From: Epiperipatus broadwayi
Taxonomy: Eukaryota > Onychophora > Udeonychophora > Euonychophora > Peripatidae
NCBI GenBank assembly: GCA_028023455.1
Contig: JAQFVV010000049.1
Coordinates: forward strand, 3,656,536 to 3,720,535
DNA: 64,000 bases
Reading direction: 5' to 3'
The notes under the pieces are model-generated. The model saw nothing but the letters and a program-made list of their open reading frames with translations, did no database searches and was not told where the DNA came from. Positions 49,221-62,030 of this stretch are shown piece after piece; position 1 is the first letter of the stretch; each line of letters opens with the position of its first letter. The translations under genes and the position numbers were made by a program.

Positions 49221-49689
49221 AAGTTTAATATAGACAATAGTAATATTTACTAAGGCATTAAACCGTTAAGCATGTGCACTTGAAAATACGAAGGTAGAGA
49301 CCTCTACAGGTCTTAACCACAAGCTTACTCTTTGGAAGAAAAGACAATAGTTTAAATATTATATATATATATAGAGAGAGAGAAAAATAGAAAACAATCA
49401 TAATTACTTCTTACAATGCAGCACTTCTAGCTATAATTTCAGATAAAAACAACTTTCTGGTTGTGACTGTATAGAAAAGTAATTAAGTTTGTTTTTATTT
49501 ATATTTTCTTTAGTTAGTATTATTTTCATAATATACATATTAATTGATATTGTTGATTGTTATTGATAATGGTATTGATTAAGGGTTGACTGCTTTCATA
49601 TTTATATATAAACTGTCAGAGTTGATAAAAAACTAGAAATAAAAAAAAGATAAATAATTTTAAGAAGGAAAGTAGTTTTGGCCATCTAA

Positions 49690-49905
49690 AGGATAGAAAC
49701 AAATGTTAAAAAATGGTGATGTGGTCTAGTGTATAGTATCTGTTTTATAATAGATAAACAATAATAATGATAAAAAGAATATATTTACTTTGGACCAGGA
49801 GACTTTCTAATTTTATGAATTAGTTATATAGGAGTGATATGGAGAAGACAGGCTAGAGATCAGAGAAGATGGATTGAGTGGATTGATAGTGGTTGACAAT
49901 GATGA
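49690..49905 (+). pseudogene. LINE C-terminal fragment
   Basis: One frame near 49850-49885 reads WRRQARDQRRWIEWID. This matches the W-x-x-x-ARDR-x-x-W-x-x-x-x C-terminal end typical of RTE-like and related LINE proteins. It is followed by GATGATGATG, a common type of LINE 3' tail. Confidence 0.5.
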
Positions 49906-50891
49906 TGATTTTTAAAGTTTATGATATAACTGTAAATATGAAATAATAAAAATATTTAACAATTCATTGATAAGTAATGTCAAATTACGATTGTAATGAT
50001 TAGATCTTTTGGTGTTGGGATTGAAATGCAGTATTGCTTTGATGTTAAATCTGACTTAATGCAGTGAGCATATTTTCTTCCTTCAGTAAAAATTTTATAG
50101 TTATTTCTGTTTTTCCTAATTATAATCATATATTCACACTTTATCAAATATCATTCACATTGTCTGATCTGTTGCATATATAATATTATTTTAACATCTT
50201 TGAAATAGTAGATTATTTAAATATTTTGTTTGGAAATTTTGACTATCTTGTTGATACACTTTTTCCATAATCACTGCCCTCAAATTACCTTATAAATAGT
50301 TGTGAATGTTTTGCAAAACCTACATTCTATTTTAAATAAAAAATATATAAATACATACAGGACTAATAATAATTTGTAATAAAATATTTATAGATCATCA
50401 GAGAATAATTTAAGAAACAAGCGTATAAAATAAGATTTAGCAACATTCTAATCATGGCACATGAATATTAAATAAACCATCATTTAAAAAAAAATTACAT
50501 TAGTGTGAATTATCTCTGGGTCAAAGATTATCTGAAATTTTTTTAATATATATATGTATTAGACAGTGAATGGATTTTCTAATATATAATCTTATAAAAA
50601 ATGTTTTTAAGTGAATTACAGAAAATTGAGTAGTATAAGATTTGCAAATACTTATTAGAATTTGAAATCTTTTTTATGATTTTTTTTTATATGTCTTTTG
50701 GCATTTTAAGCAGACCTTGTTATCTTAAGGTTTTTTTTTTTTTTTTTATAAATGATTTACAGTACAAAGATATTTTTTATTACATTTCTGAATTATACAG
50801 AAATTGCAAAATAGTTTTAAAAAATAATAAAAATGAGTCATACAAAAGATTTCAAATTTTTTATAAAGGTTAAAAATCTGAATTGTATTAT

Positions 50892-50932
50892 ATATGTGTG
50901 TGTGCGCGCGTCCGTGTGTGTGCGGGCTGTAG
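50892..50932. repeat. GT/GC-rich short microsatellite
   Basis: A degenerate TG repeat with GCGCGCG and CCG interruptions. It is the most GC-rich spot in its neighbourhood. Confidence 0.8.
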
Positions 50933-51029
50933 TCTAAATTTAAATTTTACAGATAATATGGTTGTACTTATAAAACTGTATGTGTGTTAATCTAAGTGAA
51001 CTTACAGAAATTAGATTTTTGGGAACGAC

Positions 51030-51990
51030 GTGATTGTTTTTTGTAAAAGGGTGTTTTAATGTAGATGTTTTTACAAACAATGCTTTAAAGCTGTGGAAAA
51101 TGTTACAAGTGCTGTCAGATAAATGAATAAAGTAAAACTGAAGATAAATACTAAAAGAATTAATATAATGTTCAACAGCTTTCCAGAAGAAAATAAACTA
51201 GATTAGTAAGAATAAATGAATTATAAATACACTAGTCAAAAAATAAATAAATATTGCAATGAATACTTACTATAAGTTACAATTAAGTTGAGATCAAAAA
51301 ATCCAATGACCTGAAACTCTTAAATTCATCACCCCACAAATATAGTAATTTTTAATATAAATGGAAATACAATGAAAAAAATTAAAGAATTAAACTTGAA
51401 TAGGATACTTCAGATAGATAAAACAATATTATAAGAATAGGATGAAATTTAACAATTGTGTTCTAATAGAGTTTACTTATGAAGACTGAATTTAAACAAA
51501 GTATTACAATTTGACTTACACATGTCAATATTTTTACATTCACAACTTTAATAACATCCACTTCAGATAAATACATTAATGATTATTGCTAATTGTTTAT
51601 TAGATTAGGGATTATCATATTGCTAATGCAGATATAAACATCAAACTTAGTTAAAGGTTAATGTGTTTGTGTTTTTAATTAAACAAAAATACAAAATCAA
51701 TGCATTGTCTATAGATTACACAGAAAAATTGGAAAGAATTAAACATAAAATACATAGATAGTAAAGTAAGATATATGATTGACAGTATTACACAAATTAA
51801 GATAATAAAATAGAGTTGAGTTAGACATATTTTGGTAAAAAGTAACATAATGTGACAAACAAAGTCCTAAACTGAATTTTATAAGACTGCAAAAAAAGAG
51901 TCTGATGTTAAAAAAGAGGGCAAGAAGAAGAATTTTCTGAAGAAATAAAGCTATAGATTACACAAACCAAATTAAAACCATAAAAAAAAA
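51030..51990 (+). pseudogene. LINE RT C-terminal fragments split by a dispersed repeat
   Basis: 51060-51240 gives VFTNNALKLWKMLQVLSDK and a frame-shifted INTKRINIMFNSF, matching the block after catalytic motif C of the 30.5-kb LINE family. 51545-51690 is family X repeat. From about 51790 the LINE resumes with a ...RHILVKSN...QTKS block (the GH.AR..D.RW..K motif) and KKRARRRIF (the RGR..RW block) near 51900-51945. It is heavily decayed. Confidence 0.6.
51545..51690 (+). repeat. Dispersed repeat family X, copy 2
   Basis: The same ordered blocks as at 35095-35225: GATAAATACATTAATGATTA, then GGGATTATCAT, CAGATATAAAC and CTTAGTTAAAGGTTAATG. Confidence 0.6.
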
Positions 51991-52976
51991 TTTGAGATAT
52001 TTTTATTCATTATTAGCAGCAAAACATCTCTTGTGTATTTGTAGTTATATATTTGGCCATATCCATCATTTAGTTGCTATGCTATCTAAACTAGAGGCAT
52101 GAAAGACCTTTGCTTATGAACATAAAGAAGATTTTCACCATGTAATGTTATTGAATTTATAAAAGTTTTTCTCCAACAGAGACAAAATACTCATGAAAAT
52201 TTTTTAAACATTGCTATTTAATATTCATTTACTTTTTTAATAATTATATAAAGATCAAACACAAAGATAGAGATCAGCTCTGTGAAACACAAGATTAATT
52301 AAAACTACTCAGAGATGACAAAGTGACTTATTTTTCTAATCTATAATACTAATTTGATTTATTTTTTAAACAAGTATACCTATTATTTTTGTAAACAAAT
52401 TTTTCTTTTTTTGAACATATCTTTTACATTTTTCATATTTCTAAAAAAAATATTCATTTCCTTGTTTAGTTAGCATCTTCAATTTATCTGAAGTTTTTAT
52501 TTCTTCAGAAATCTTTACTTTTCTAATTAACATATTGTTTTGAATTCATTCTAAACTTATACCTCAGGTGCTTCCAATTATTTTTCAATTTCTTCATATT
52601 AGTAAAAAAAAATCTGTAATTTTAAACAAAACTATTTAATTTTAATATTTTGTTAGTTCATTGTAACCCTTATTTTCATTGTAACCCTTATTTTAATTTC
52701 TTCTTTTTATATATAGACTTAATATTTTTATTTTTAGTTAGATACCTATGGCCTCTCTAATTAGTAAAGAGTACATATGTTATTTTCATATAGATGATGA
52801 AAAAAGAATGAAAAATTGCTTAAACCTTTACTACCTGAGAAGTTTGCAAATTTTAAAAGGAGTGTTTTCTTTCATTTATTTTTTATCTATTGTTAGGTTG
52901 TTGGAGAGCCTTCGTACTGTAGTAGTCTATTTAAAGTTATGTTTTCTATCTACCTGTATTTCTATTAATCTGTCTG
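51991..52976. other. AT-rich non-coding stretch
   Basis: A small tandem duplication, TTCATTGTAACCCTTATTTT twice, at about 52659-52695. Nothing else is supportable. Confidence 0.5.
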
Positions 52977-53199
<223 letters not shown>

Positions 53200-54791
53200 T
53201 ACATAGCAGCTGAATTTATCAAAATTCTATTACAGGTTCACATGTGAATTTAAAAGTGTTGAAGTTTTATAGCACATAGTTCTTTTTCTTACTATCTAAA
53301 ATGTTTTCGAGATGTTTTTTTTTTTTTAAGTTTCAGATTTTTTTTCCCCAAACAAAATAAATTAGCTGGGAACCTCACCAGACTTCTAAAATAAATATAT
53401 TTAATAATAATATGAATATATAATTGTTACAGATATTATATATCAACTATATAATTAAGATGCAATATTGAATTACAAAGGACAAACATTCTAAAGAGAA
53501 TGATTTATTATTTGATCTTGTTGTATGTCGGTGGGATTTTTTATCCTTCAGATTATCTTATAGATATCAATTATATTTATACATTTTTGTAAAAGAGCAG
53601 TTGTACAAGTGTTACTTAACCTAATTTCCGTACATGAATAATGCAGATTATTCTTTTTATGTTATTTGAGAAAGAATGATTTGAACTAAAATTATGTTGT
53701 TATGAATATCAATTTGATAACATTTATAGATGATTCTTCAAAAAGGTGAGCTTTTATTTATTTTTAAAAGTATTCCTTGTTGAATACTTTATTTTAAAAC
53801 TTGAATCTTTTATATTTCTTTTTTTCTTTCTATAAATTTTCTGCTGGTTAATGTTACCCTCTGATATTGTCATCTGATAAAGAGTTGACTTCTTTTAGAT
53901 GCATGAGGGTTAATGTCATGCTAAATGTATTTTCTATGTTGAATGTATTAGATAAAATTGAATGAGTCTTGTAACTCTTAGATTAGCTCTTTATTTTATT
54001 TTGATTAGGATTATTTTTGATAAAGTTTGTTGTGGAGATATTAAAAATCAAGAGATTTGTTTTGAATTAGTTTGTAGCAGTTTTATACAAGCGGGTTTTG
54101 AGTTGTAAGGTCACAAAGTTTGTAAAATTTGTTTCAACATTCCTTCAATACATGTGTTTAAACCTAGCATATAAAGCATTAAGGTAAAATTCCTTGAAAA
54201 AAACTATTTGTTGAGAGACTCCTGTGCCATATATTGCAAGGATATCCAATGAATTGATATTTTTATTAAACATTAATTTGTAAATAATAATATTGATGAA
54301 TGCTAGTACTGTTGTATTAACAAACATATTTGAAATTAGAAACTTTATCATATTTTACCATTATTAATCTCAAATTAAGTTTCAATATTTTGTTGAAAAT
54401 TGGTGCTTTTACAGTGAAAATTCTATCTACAAGACTAAGACACACATACCATTGACAACCCCCCCCCCTGGATATAAAACAAAACATATGTCTTTATTAT
54501 TGAATTTACAACAAGAAGTTTATTAAATAAAGTCATAAAAATAAAGTATTTACATTTAAAAAAAATTATATAACAACAAAATAAAAGCTATCCATATATG
54601 GAAAACAATAGTAAATAAAAGTAAGCAAAAGTATTCCAAAGAAATAGTTATTTTAAGTGAAAGTAATTCCATAAAAAAATGAAAGTGAATACATTAGGCC
54701 AAATGCAAGTCCATATAAACTGAAATTCAAAAGCAATTTATTTATGGCAAGATAAATAAGTGGAAGCAAAATTAACCAATAGCAATAAAAA
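53200..54791. other. AT-rich non-coding stretch
   Basis: Contains a C9 run (about 54461-54469). No supported gene. The minus frame at 54145-54351 has no motif. Confidence 0.5.
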
Positions 54792-54987
54792 TCCCATGCT
54801 AGTACTATCACTGGTAAGGCCAGCAACACTTGAAGAAGAGGGGAGACTAATATCTCTCAAAACATTGTGCATATACTAACCTGCATGCTATTACTAACAG
54901 TTGAATGTATTTGAAATATTTAAATAAAGTTAAATTTTTCTAAAGACATTCAATACTTATATTAGATGATGGAAATAGTCCAATATA
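54792..54987 (+). repeat. SINE-like unit H, 3' part (single copy)
   Basis: Matches the right half of the 58.47-59.15 kb pair: AAGGCCAGCAACACTTGAAG, an AGAG...CTCT hairpin, CAAAACATTGT, a GCTATTACTAACA block, AATAAAGTTAAATTTTTCTA, and the tail GATGGAAATAGTCCAATATA. The tRNA-like head is absent. Confidence 0.7.
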
Positions 54988-55129
54988 AAAACACGGCAAT
55001 AAAAATAGTATGAGTTTCATGATGTAGTCCCATTTGGTGGTAAAGTGTCAAAGTGGTGAAACATATTTTTACTTGTGGATATTTTATAAAATGTACATTT
55101 TTAATTATCTGTAAATAGAATGCTTGTTT

Positions 55130-56200
55130 CATTATTTTATAATATAAATGTTGTCTAAAATGGATTGTTTTTATTGCTTTGCTAAATAAATTATTTTCAT
55201 TGACAAATATACTATTTTTAAGATTTATTTAGTGTACTTCTTCCTGTAAACTCAATAATATATCACCATCATTACTATCATTGTCTTCAGCCATTATCAA
55301 GTCATTGTAACATTAAGGCTTTTCCAAGTTTAATATAGTTTCTCTGATCTTTTTTGTTACATTACATCAATGCTTCTTTATTTCAACCAACCATCTCAAG
55401 TCTGGTTTTTCTCAAAATCTTTTACAATCACTTAGAATCTATTTTAACATTTTAATTATATATCCGTCATCATCATTACTAGGATTTTTTTTCATTCTGG
55501 TCTATTTCAGCCTTTTATTTTTTCAGTGAAGACGATAACATCTATTTGTTCTTTCATGCAAGTATTATGCTTTCAATCCTTTCTCATTACTTCCTACTGA
55601 AATATCTCCCCATATTTCATGGAACAGTCTGAAATCTTTAAACTGCTTTTCTGTTTATGTCTAGATCTACAAATAAAAACTGATAAAACCCATGTTTTAA
55701 AAATCTTCCTTTTCAAATACATATATTAATATAAAACTACTTCTGCCAAAGCACTTAATCCAAATTTAATACAATGATTAATTTCAGTTATGTTTTCATC
55801 TATACTAATAATCTAATTAAGATATATGTAATTGTTAACCTATTCTAATTTATGATTATCAATCATTATTGACTTTTTCATAAGAAAGCCCATTAAAAAT
55901 TATTTGTTTTGTTAGCATTTAACTTTAGATCTACATCCTTATTGTTATTTGAAAACATTTGCATCATTTCTTTAAGCTCTGAAGCATTTGGAAAAATCTA
56001 GATGATTTAAATAATTTCCATTTATTCTAATTCCTATTTTAGTCCACAAAATACTTTTTTTCAAAATTATAGAAATTTTTTTGGACATATGAAATCACTA
56101 TATCACACATTCTTACCAATAATAATAGCAGATTATTCCACCACATATAATCTTAATGTTAACATTCAAGAATCATGTGTCTGGAAAATTTACACATCAA
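55130..56200 (-). pseudogene. LINE RT, C-terminal half (minus-strand LINE, part 3)
   Basis: Minus-strand frames give GIRINGNYLNHLDF (the stretch leading to motif C) near 56040-55990, and KVNNYIYLN..ISIDENITEI (the YKYLG block) near 55850-55790. KRKIFKTWVLSVFI..., the K..VLPVLTYG block, follows near 55720-55680, then a MRKD.KHNTCMKEQ block (usual M.GI..RDR.RN.WI..QT) near 55590-55540. Motif B (GDTIS-like) is barely visible near 56100. It connects with 57690-58470 across the inserted plus-strand LINE. Many stops. Confidence 0.75.
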
Positions 56201-56454
56201 GTAAAATTATAGACTATTTCAAGGGAGAACCTAGCCTTTCTTAGGTTTCACTTTCCATCTTAGTACCATGGCAATGAGAATACAAATTCAAAATAAATTT
56301 TAAAAAATGAGAAATTAATAAATTCAATGGAGAGGGCATATCTATCACTATATGCAAAAATATCACTGTTTAACATATTAGTAATAACTAGAATAATATA
56401 TTTTTCTTGTATTATAATTTTCTCCAGAGGTTTTATTAATAATATTTACATGCT

Positions 56455-57690
56455 ATGCAGGAAGTAATTATGAGAGAAAAAAACAAAAAAAAACATATCT
56501 GTTTTCTTAAAAAATTACAATTGCCATTATCTTTGAATGGACAGGATTTACACAACATTCATATTTTTCATATACAGAAACCTATAAACATCATAGTAAC
56601 TTGTATAAAAATATATCCAAAGATATCACATACAATGAAAGTTACACCAACAGATACATCACCACCATTGAAAGATTACTGGAAAGCTCTATTGAATCCA
56701 TTAATACATGTAAATATACCTTCTATTCAAACAAATAGTATTAAATATAAATACTGGGAAACATTTAAATTGGTCTATCCATGCTTACAAAATGAAGTAG
56801 AAACATTACTGTCTATTAACAATAAGCAATTAAGTAAAATATATAAATATTGGTCATTGGAACCAAAATATTTGACTTCCTGATTAAAATAAATCTGGAA
56901 GCACTTCCAACATTAAATTTTTTAAAATATAAAAGATATTGCCATAACATAGATGACAACTGTACCATATAACACCGAGAATCAAAAACAATACATCATT
57001 TCTTATTCACTTGTCAAAGAATTGAAAACATTCACAAAGCTATTTGCAATATCATAATACAGAAAAATATAACAATCAGACATTTATTACAAGCATATAA
57101 AAAGATATATATTTTCCAATATTAGGGCTAGTACTTTTATTCTATATACCTTCGGGTGCACTAGATGTAGTTTTAGTATAAACACAAACATCAGAAGACA
57201 TAGGTACATACTAAAAAATAAATTAATAAACATCCAACAAAGAGATAAAAAATAACATAAACATATATTGACCCATGATCTCAAATGTAACTCACATCAA
57301 ATCTGTGACATGGTATCCTGCCAATAAAAAAAAATAATTTAAATTTTTTCACTTTGGTAATGATTTTTTTTTATTCATCTTTATATATACTTTTTACAGT
57401 ATGTTATTTTCTATTGTAATGGGGTTTTTTTTCTTCAGTTTATTTGTTCCAATTATTTTGTGTACATACTCATTAAAAAATTTTTTTTATTATTATTTAA
57501 TTTTTAACAATGTGATGCTTATTTTTTTTGTCCTTTTGGAAAAATTTGAATATGTAACCTATTGTAAATTTTTTTTTTCAATAAAGGTCTTTTGAAATGT
57601 AATAATAATAATAATAATGATGCTGCTGATGATGACAATGATGGATGATAATGTGATGATGATGATAATGATGATGATGATGATGATATC
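56455..57690 (+). pseudogene. Different LINE, C-terminus and 3' end, inserted into the minus-strand LINE
   Basis: A 142-codon open frame (56455-56883) ends one stop before a continuing frame, LKINLEALPTLNFLKYKR and DDNCTI, followed by ESKTIHHFLFTCQRIENIHK (about 56990-57050). The C-x-x-[stop], HH and C spacing is that of the C-terminal CCHC zinc finger of many LINE proteins, with the second Cys replaced by a stop. The 3' end has AATAAAGGTCTTTTGAAATG (57580-57599) and then TAA and GAT triplet repeats to about 57690, a typical LINE tail. The open part shows WKALLNPLIHVNIPSIQ but no nameable domain. It is 5'-truncated, as LINE insertions often are. Confidence 0.65.
57598..57690. repeat. TAA/GAT triplet-repeat tail
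   Basis: (TAA)n followed by GATGATGAT-rich sequence, placed exactly at the 3' end of the inserted plus-strand LINE. Confidence 0.85.
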
Positions 57691-58470
57691 ATTGTATAAT
57701 CTTTGCTGTGATATTTGCATAAATGTTTTTGGGAGTGATATCCTGGATATATATTTTATTTATCTGAAGCTTTAGTCATTTTAGAAATGCTTATAGAATT
57801 TAATGCTTTTTCATAATTTATAATTCCAAAGCAAAATGGCAATTCATATTTATAAGTTCTTTCTATAACTTCTCTTAATACTCAGATGTGATCCAAAATG
57901 TTAAAAACTTTTTTAAATCCACCTCATTTCTTGGTTGGTTGGAATCCAAACATTGCTGTAAGTTAGTTACTTTGGTAAATATTTTACATAAAACTGATAA
58001 AAGACTGATTGATCTGTAATTTCTAATAATTTTTGTCACTTTTCTTAAATATCAATATTACTTCTGCATTACTTTTGTCATCAATTTATTTATTTCTTCA
58101 TCCATTTATTTTAAGCTATCAATAATAATTTTATAATTTCCTGGAGATTTTCCATTCTTTGTAGATTTAATTGCATACCTCATTTCTTCATTTAAAAAGC
58201 TTGGCAAATAAGAGTATGTAGTAATTTTAATGATTTATTTTTCTACATTATTACACAACACTTTGTGGAACACTTACATCCATCCTATGATGTTTTTTTT
58301 TTATTTTAATAATAATTTTATTGCTTAAATAACTTTTCTTTCCAATTCCAGGATCCTACTTTATATTGGTGAAATTTTTGTTTTCTTCTAGAGCTTTCCT
58401 TGCCTAGTCACAGTTAGATATTCTTATTATTTGCCTGGAGATTTGTGATAATGGTATTTTAGATGGGATA
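57690..58470 (-). pseudogene. LINE RT, N-terminal half (minus-strand LINE, part 2)
   Basis: Reading minus: SFLNEEMRYAIKSTKNGKSP (usual L..E...AI..LKNGKSPG.D) near 58200-58140, NYRSISLLSVLCKIFTKVTN near 58025-57965, SNQPRNEV (the NQPREQAGF block) near 57955-57930, and FCFGIINYEKALNSI (the VDYEKAFDSI motif A block) near 57835-57790. It then breaks off at the inserted LINE. This copy preserves RT motifs better than the others. Confidence 0.8.
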
Positions 58471-59151
58471 ATATGTTGGACTCTTTTCACCATCTATCAG
58501 TAAATGTTGAATGTATAAAAAATTTTAAACTTTAAATGTAAACTTTTCAAATGCAAACAATTTGTTAGTAATAACACACAAATAGACAACAGATGTTAGT
58601 AATTGTGCAACATTTTGAGTATTATTATCCACTCTTCTTCTGGTGTTGCTGGCCTGATCAGTAACAATATTAGTATAGGAGTTGAGTGCACACCTTTAGA
58701 TTTTTGAATATCAAATTTTAATACTACACTCTAACCACCTGAGCTATTCTGTAAAAGGCAACAGATAGTAGAAATTTCACATATTTATATGTGAAGGTTT
58801 AAAGGTCTCAGGAAAATTTGAACCAATTCTCATATATAAATATATAAAATTTCTACTATCTGTTGCCTTTGATGAAATAGTTTAGTTGGTTAGAGCATTG
58901 TCTTAAATTCAATATTCAAGAATCTAAAGGTGTAAGTTTGACTATTATACTAATATTGTAATCAGTCAGGCCAGAAACACCTGAAGAAGAGTGGAAAATA
59001 ATACTCTCAAAACATTGTATAATTATTAGCCTGTGCTGTCTATTTGCATGTTATTACCAACAAGTTGTTTGTATCTGAAAAGATTAAATAAAGTTTAAAA
59101 TTTTTGACACATTCAACATTTATTGATAGATAATGGATATCATCCAATATA
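58471..59151. repeat. Head-to-head inverted pair of SINE-like unit H
   Basis: Two units share about 300 bp each, left on minus and right on plus, meeting near 58811. Each has a tRNA-like head. The A box TAGTTTAGTTGG is at 58878-58889 (right) and TAGCTCAGGTGG at 58747-58736 (left). B-box-like segments lie at 58932-58942 and 58691-58681. Next comes CAGCAACAC or CAGAAACAC, then CTGAAGA or CAGAAGA with an AGAGT...ACTCT stem and CAAAACATTGT (right; the left copy is eroded here). Each ends with an AATAAAG block and GATGG/GATAA...TCCAATATA tails pointing outward. The pair interrupts the minus-strand LINE. RNA polymerase III transcription is likely for the ancestor, judged only from the boxes. Confidence 0.75.
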
Positions 59152-59199
59152 CTATCACATCAGATATTCTTATATCTTTATTAATTTATTATTTTTTGT

Positions 59200-60150
59200 A
59201 ACATTTTAAAAAAACTGCAGAGATTTTATTTTATTTAATAGATTACTTAAAAATATTGTTATATTCATTCTTTTCTTCATATATTGTTTTATCTTAGTTA
59301 AAAAATCACCAGAGAATGGCTTCTTTTTTGTACCAGCTATTACAGTTGCAGATTTCAGTAGAGCTATAATTATCTTTTTATGGAGCTGAGTTTTTTCAAA
59401 TTTAAATCATCATCAAATTCTATTAATAATTTTAAAAAGTTATTAAGTTCTAATATAAATTTATATAAGTGTTTCTGAGGTTAGAAATATGAACTATTAA
59501 TACTATCTTTTTTTCTTACTTTTTTTCTTTTTAATTTTGCATACCTCACACTAAGTCATGAATATTGAAATATGTGACTTTTGGTTAAAATCAAATAAAA
59601 TCCAAATCTTCTATATTTTCAATTATATATTTCTATGGTCATATCTATTTGGCATTTTTTTTTTTTAAAAAATAATTTATAAGATTCAACTTTTCTTTTT
59701 TTAAAAAAATTTCACTAGTCTGCATGTGTCCTTTTTTATTTCTGTTACCAAGCCAAATTTATTCATCCTTCAAGTGTTTTCCACTTTTAAATTTAAAGAT
59801 TCCAACCATAATTTTAAAATGTTGTTGGGTCTGGTCAAAAGCATTTTATACATTTATATAAAAATACTTTAGTTTTTCAATACAAGAAGAACTTGTTTGG
59901 GTGAAATTTGAATTACCCATATTCAATACTTTCCATGAAATTAAATACCTAATTATGCTACTCTACCTGATATTCCATCTATATTCACAATGTTGTTCAT
60001 TTATAATGAATCCTATTCCACATAGTGGTTTCAATCCTTGTAACTTTATATTAAATTGTGTATATATTTCAAATCTATTGTTTTCTTTATTTTTTAATCT
60101 TTTTCATTATTTCACAATGTTCACTGATGATTAATTTAATATTAAAAGTC
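59200..60150 (-). pseudogene. LINE AP-endonuclease and linker (minus-strand LINE, part 1)
   Basis: Reading minus: GIGFIINEQ (about 60020-59996), the G.GF.I endonuclease block, then a degraded WNIR..IRYLISW block, and ...AFDQTQQHFKIMV followed by GKHLKDE (59820-59760), the F.I.MGDFNAKVG...DE block of AP-like endonucleases. Catalytic D/N of GDFN is changed. Downstream (about 59440-59270) the linker reads LLIEFDDDLNLKKLSS and RSHS. With the two RT halves this makes an almost complete LINE of about 3 kb of its own sequence, dead in every part. Confidence 0.75.
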
Positions 60151-60405
60151 CTTTTTCAAATTCAATAGACTTTCTTTACTTGAAAGTAATCTACTGTTTT
60201 AGGTTGCTAAACAAAAAAAATCTCCATTGAATGTTTGCCTAAATTTGTAATCAGAAGATTCTTAGCACCATCAGCCTTCAGGTATCAACTACTAGTCTTT
60301 CCATAATTTAATTTTCTCTGTCAATGTTATGTATGTATGTATATATATATATGAGTGTGTGTTTGTGTGTATAATACAATAATGCAATAAATGTCAATAA
60401 AAATA

Positions 60406-60634
60406 TTGTAATAAAATGTAATTCTATTCCCATTAACGGTAAATAACAAAATAAATTCCAATACAAACTTTAATCAGCAGTAGTATTTATTATTTTAAAC
60501 TAAACTTGAAATTAAGTCAATTTAGTTGAAAATGATTATGAATATAATTAAAAGTACTACTATTGATTAAAGTCTATATTGGAATTTATTTTATTATTTA
60601 CTGTTATTTGGAATGTAATTTCATTTTATTATAT
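60406..60634. repeat. Hairpin element, about 229 bp
   Basis: 60406-60490 (TGTAATAAAATGTAATTCTA through AGCAGTAGTATTT) pairs with 60554-60634. Arms are about 80 bp. No coding capacity. Confidence 0.75.
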
Positions 60635-61654
60635 ATAGAATATTTACACACATTTTCAACAAATTGTTAAATTACAGGGTATAGAAATTTAAAAAAAAGT
60701 CCCTGCTTTTGCTTGGTCTTACCTCAAAGTAAAAAACCAATAAACTCATTATGCTAGTTATGCATATTGATGAGCAGCCCATTCGTGTGCATTTAATATA
60801 TTAATAATAACGTAGTAAAAATAACTGCAATGACAAGAAGGTATAGAAGATACTTTTATTCAGCTTGTTTTTTAAGCCTGCTAAAAGAAATTAAATGTCA
60901 CCTTTCAGTTAATAACAAAATCCTTTCTACTGCCTTAATAATAAATACATATTTTTTATCAAGAAGCAAATGTCAACATTTTTATTTATCCTGTCGAAAA
61001 ATACAAGTATATCTATGCCAACTGAACCTATTATTTTAATATTTAAATATCAGATATTTTTATAAAAAATGACTGTGCAGAATTGTGAAATTCTAATGTA
61101 ATGTAAACGTGGTTGGTGATTTAATTACTTGTTGATCATAGATTAAATTAGTTATATGTAAAAAGTAGTTTATAAAAATCTTAGCAATAGCAAGTTTTTA
61201 TTAAGTTATTGCAGTGATTAACAAATTATAGCATTGATTCCTTTACACATTTCTGTTAATATTACTAATATTGTAGATGTATATTTTATGAATAGTCTCA
61301 TTCATTTTATTATAAATACATAAACGACCTTCATAACACCACATATTCTTTTCAAATCACATGAATAAAAATACAATTAAAGGCAAATGAAATCTAAGAG
61401 GCATTTTGGACTGAACCAATATCCATCATTTAGGCCAAGTCACGATCTCTCATAAACTGTATATCTTTATTTCATTTATAGTTAAGAAAATCCACAAAGC
61501 GCATGTGCATTAGCTTAATGGCTGATTGTTAGTATTACACTTTATAACAAAAAAAAAACAGCGCTATATAAAATAAATATCTTATTTACATTATCAATAA
61601 TAAATTGTTAGATTTGAATTATAGGTGGCCAACATACTCCAATGACAACTTTCT
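60635..61654. other. AT-rich non-coding stretch
   Basis: No supported feature. The plus frame at 60830-61039 has no motif. Confidence 0.5.
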
Positions 61655-61770
61655 CATTCTCCACTCTGGATAAATACAATGATGATTATCACTAATCAGT
61701 TATTTAACTAGAGATTATCTCTAGGGCAGATATAAACTCTAAAACTTAGTTAAAGATTATTATTTCTGAT
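61655..61770 (+). repeat. Dispersed repeat family X, copy 3
   Basis: Ordered blocks as in copies 1 and 2: CTGGATAAATACAATGATGA, CACTAATC, GAGATTATC, GGCAGATATAAAC, CTTAGTTAAAGATTA. Confidence 0.6.
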
Positions 61771-61925
61771 TTTTTAAATTCAAACACACACACACACGTG
61801 GAATTATTCACATTATGCTCATAGTTATTTTTAAATAAAATCTTTATTTTTATTCGATAAGAAATTATTATTTTATTCATTACTGACTTTAACAATATTT
61901 ACATATCTGCTAATTTGTAATTATA

Positions 61926-62030
61926 TACTGGACTATTTCCATTATCTAGTTTTAATTGTTAAATGTACTTTAAAAAATTAAAACTCTATTTAATCTTTAA
62001 AATACTTTCAGTTGTTAACATAAATTATTA
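61926..62030 (-). repeat. SINE-like unit H tail fragment
   Basis: On the minus strand: TAACAACTGAAAGTATTTTA, GATTAAATAGAGTTTTAATT and a tail ending GATAATGGAAATAGTCCAGT. It matches the 3' end of the unit at 59040-59151. Confidence 0.6.
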
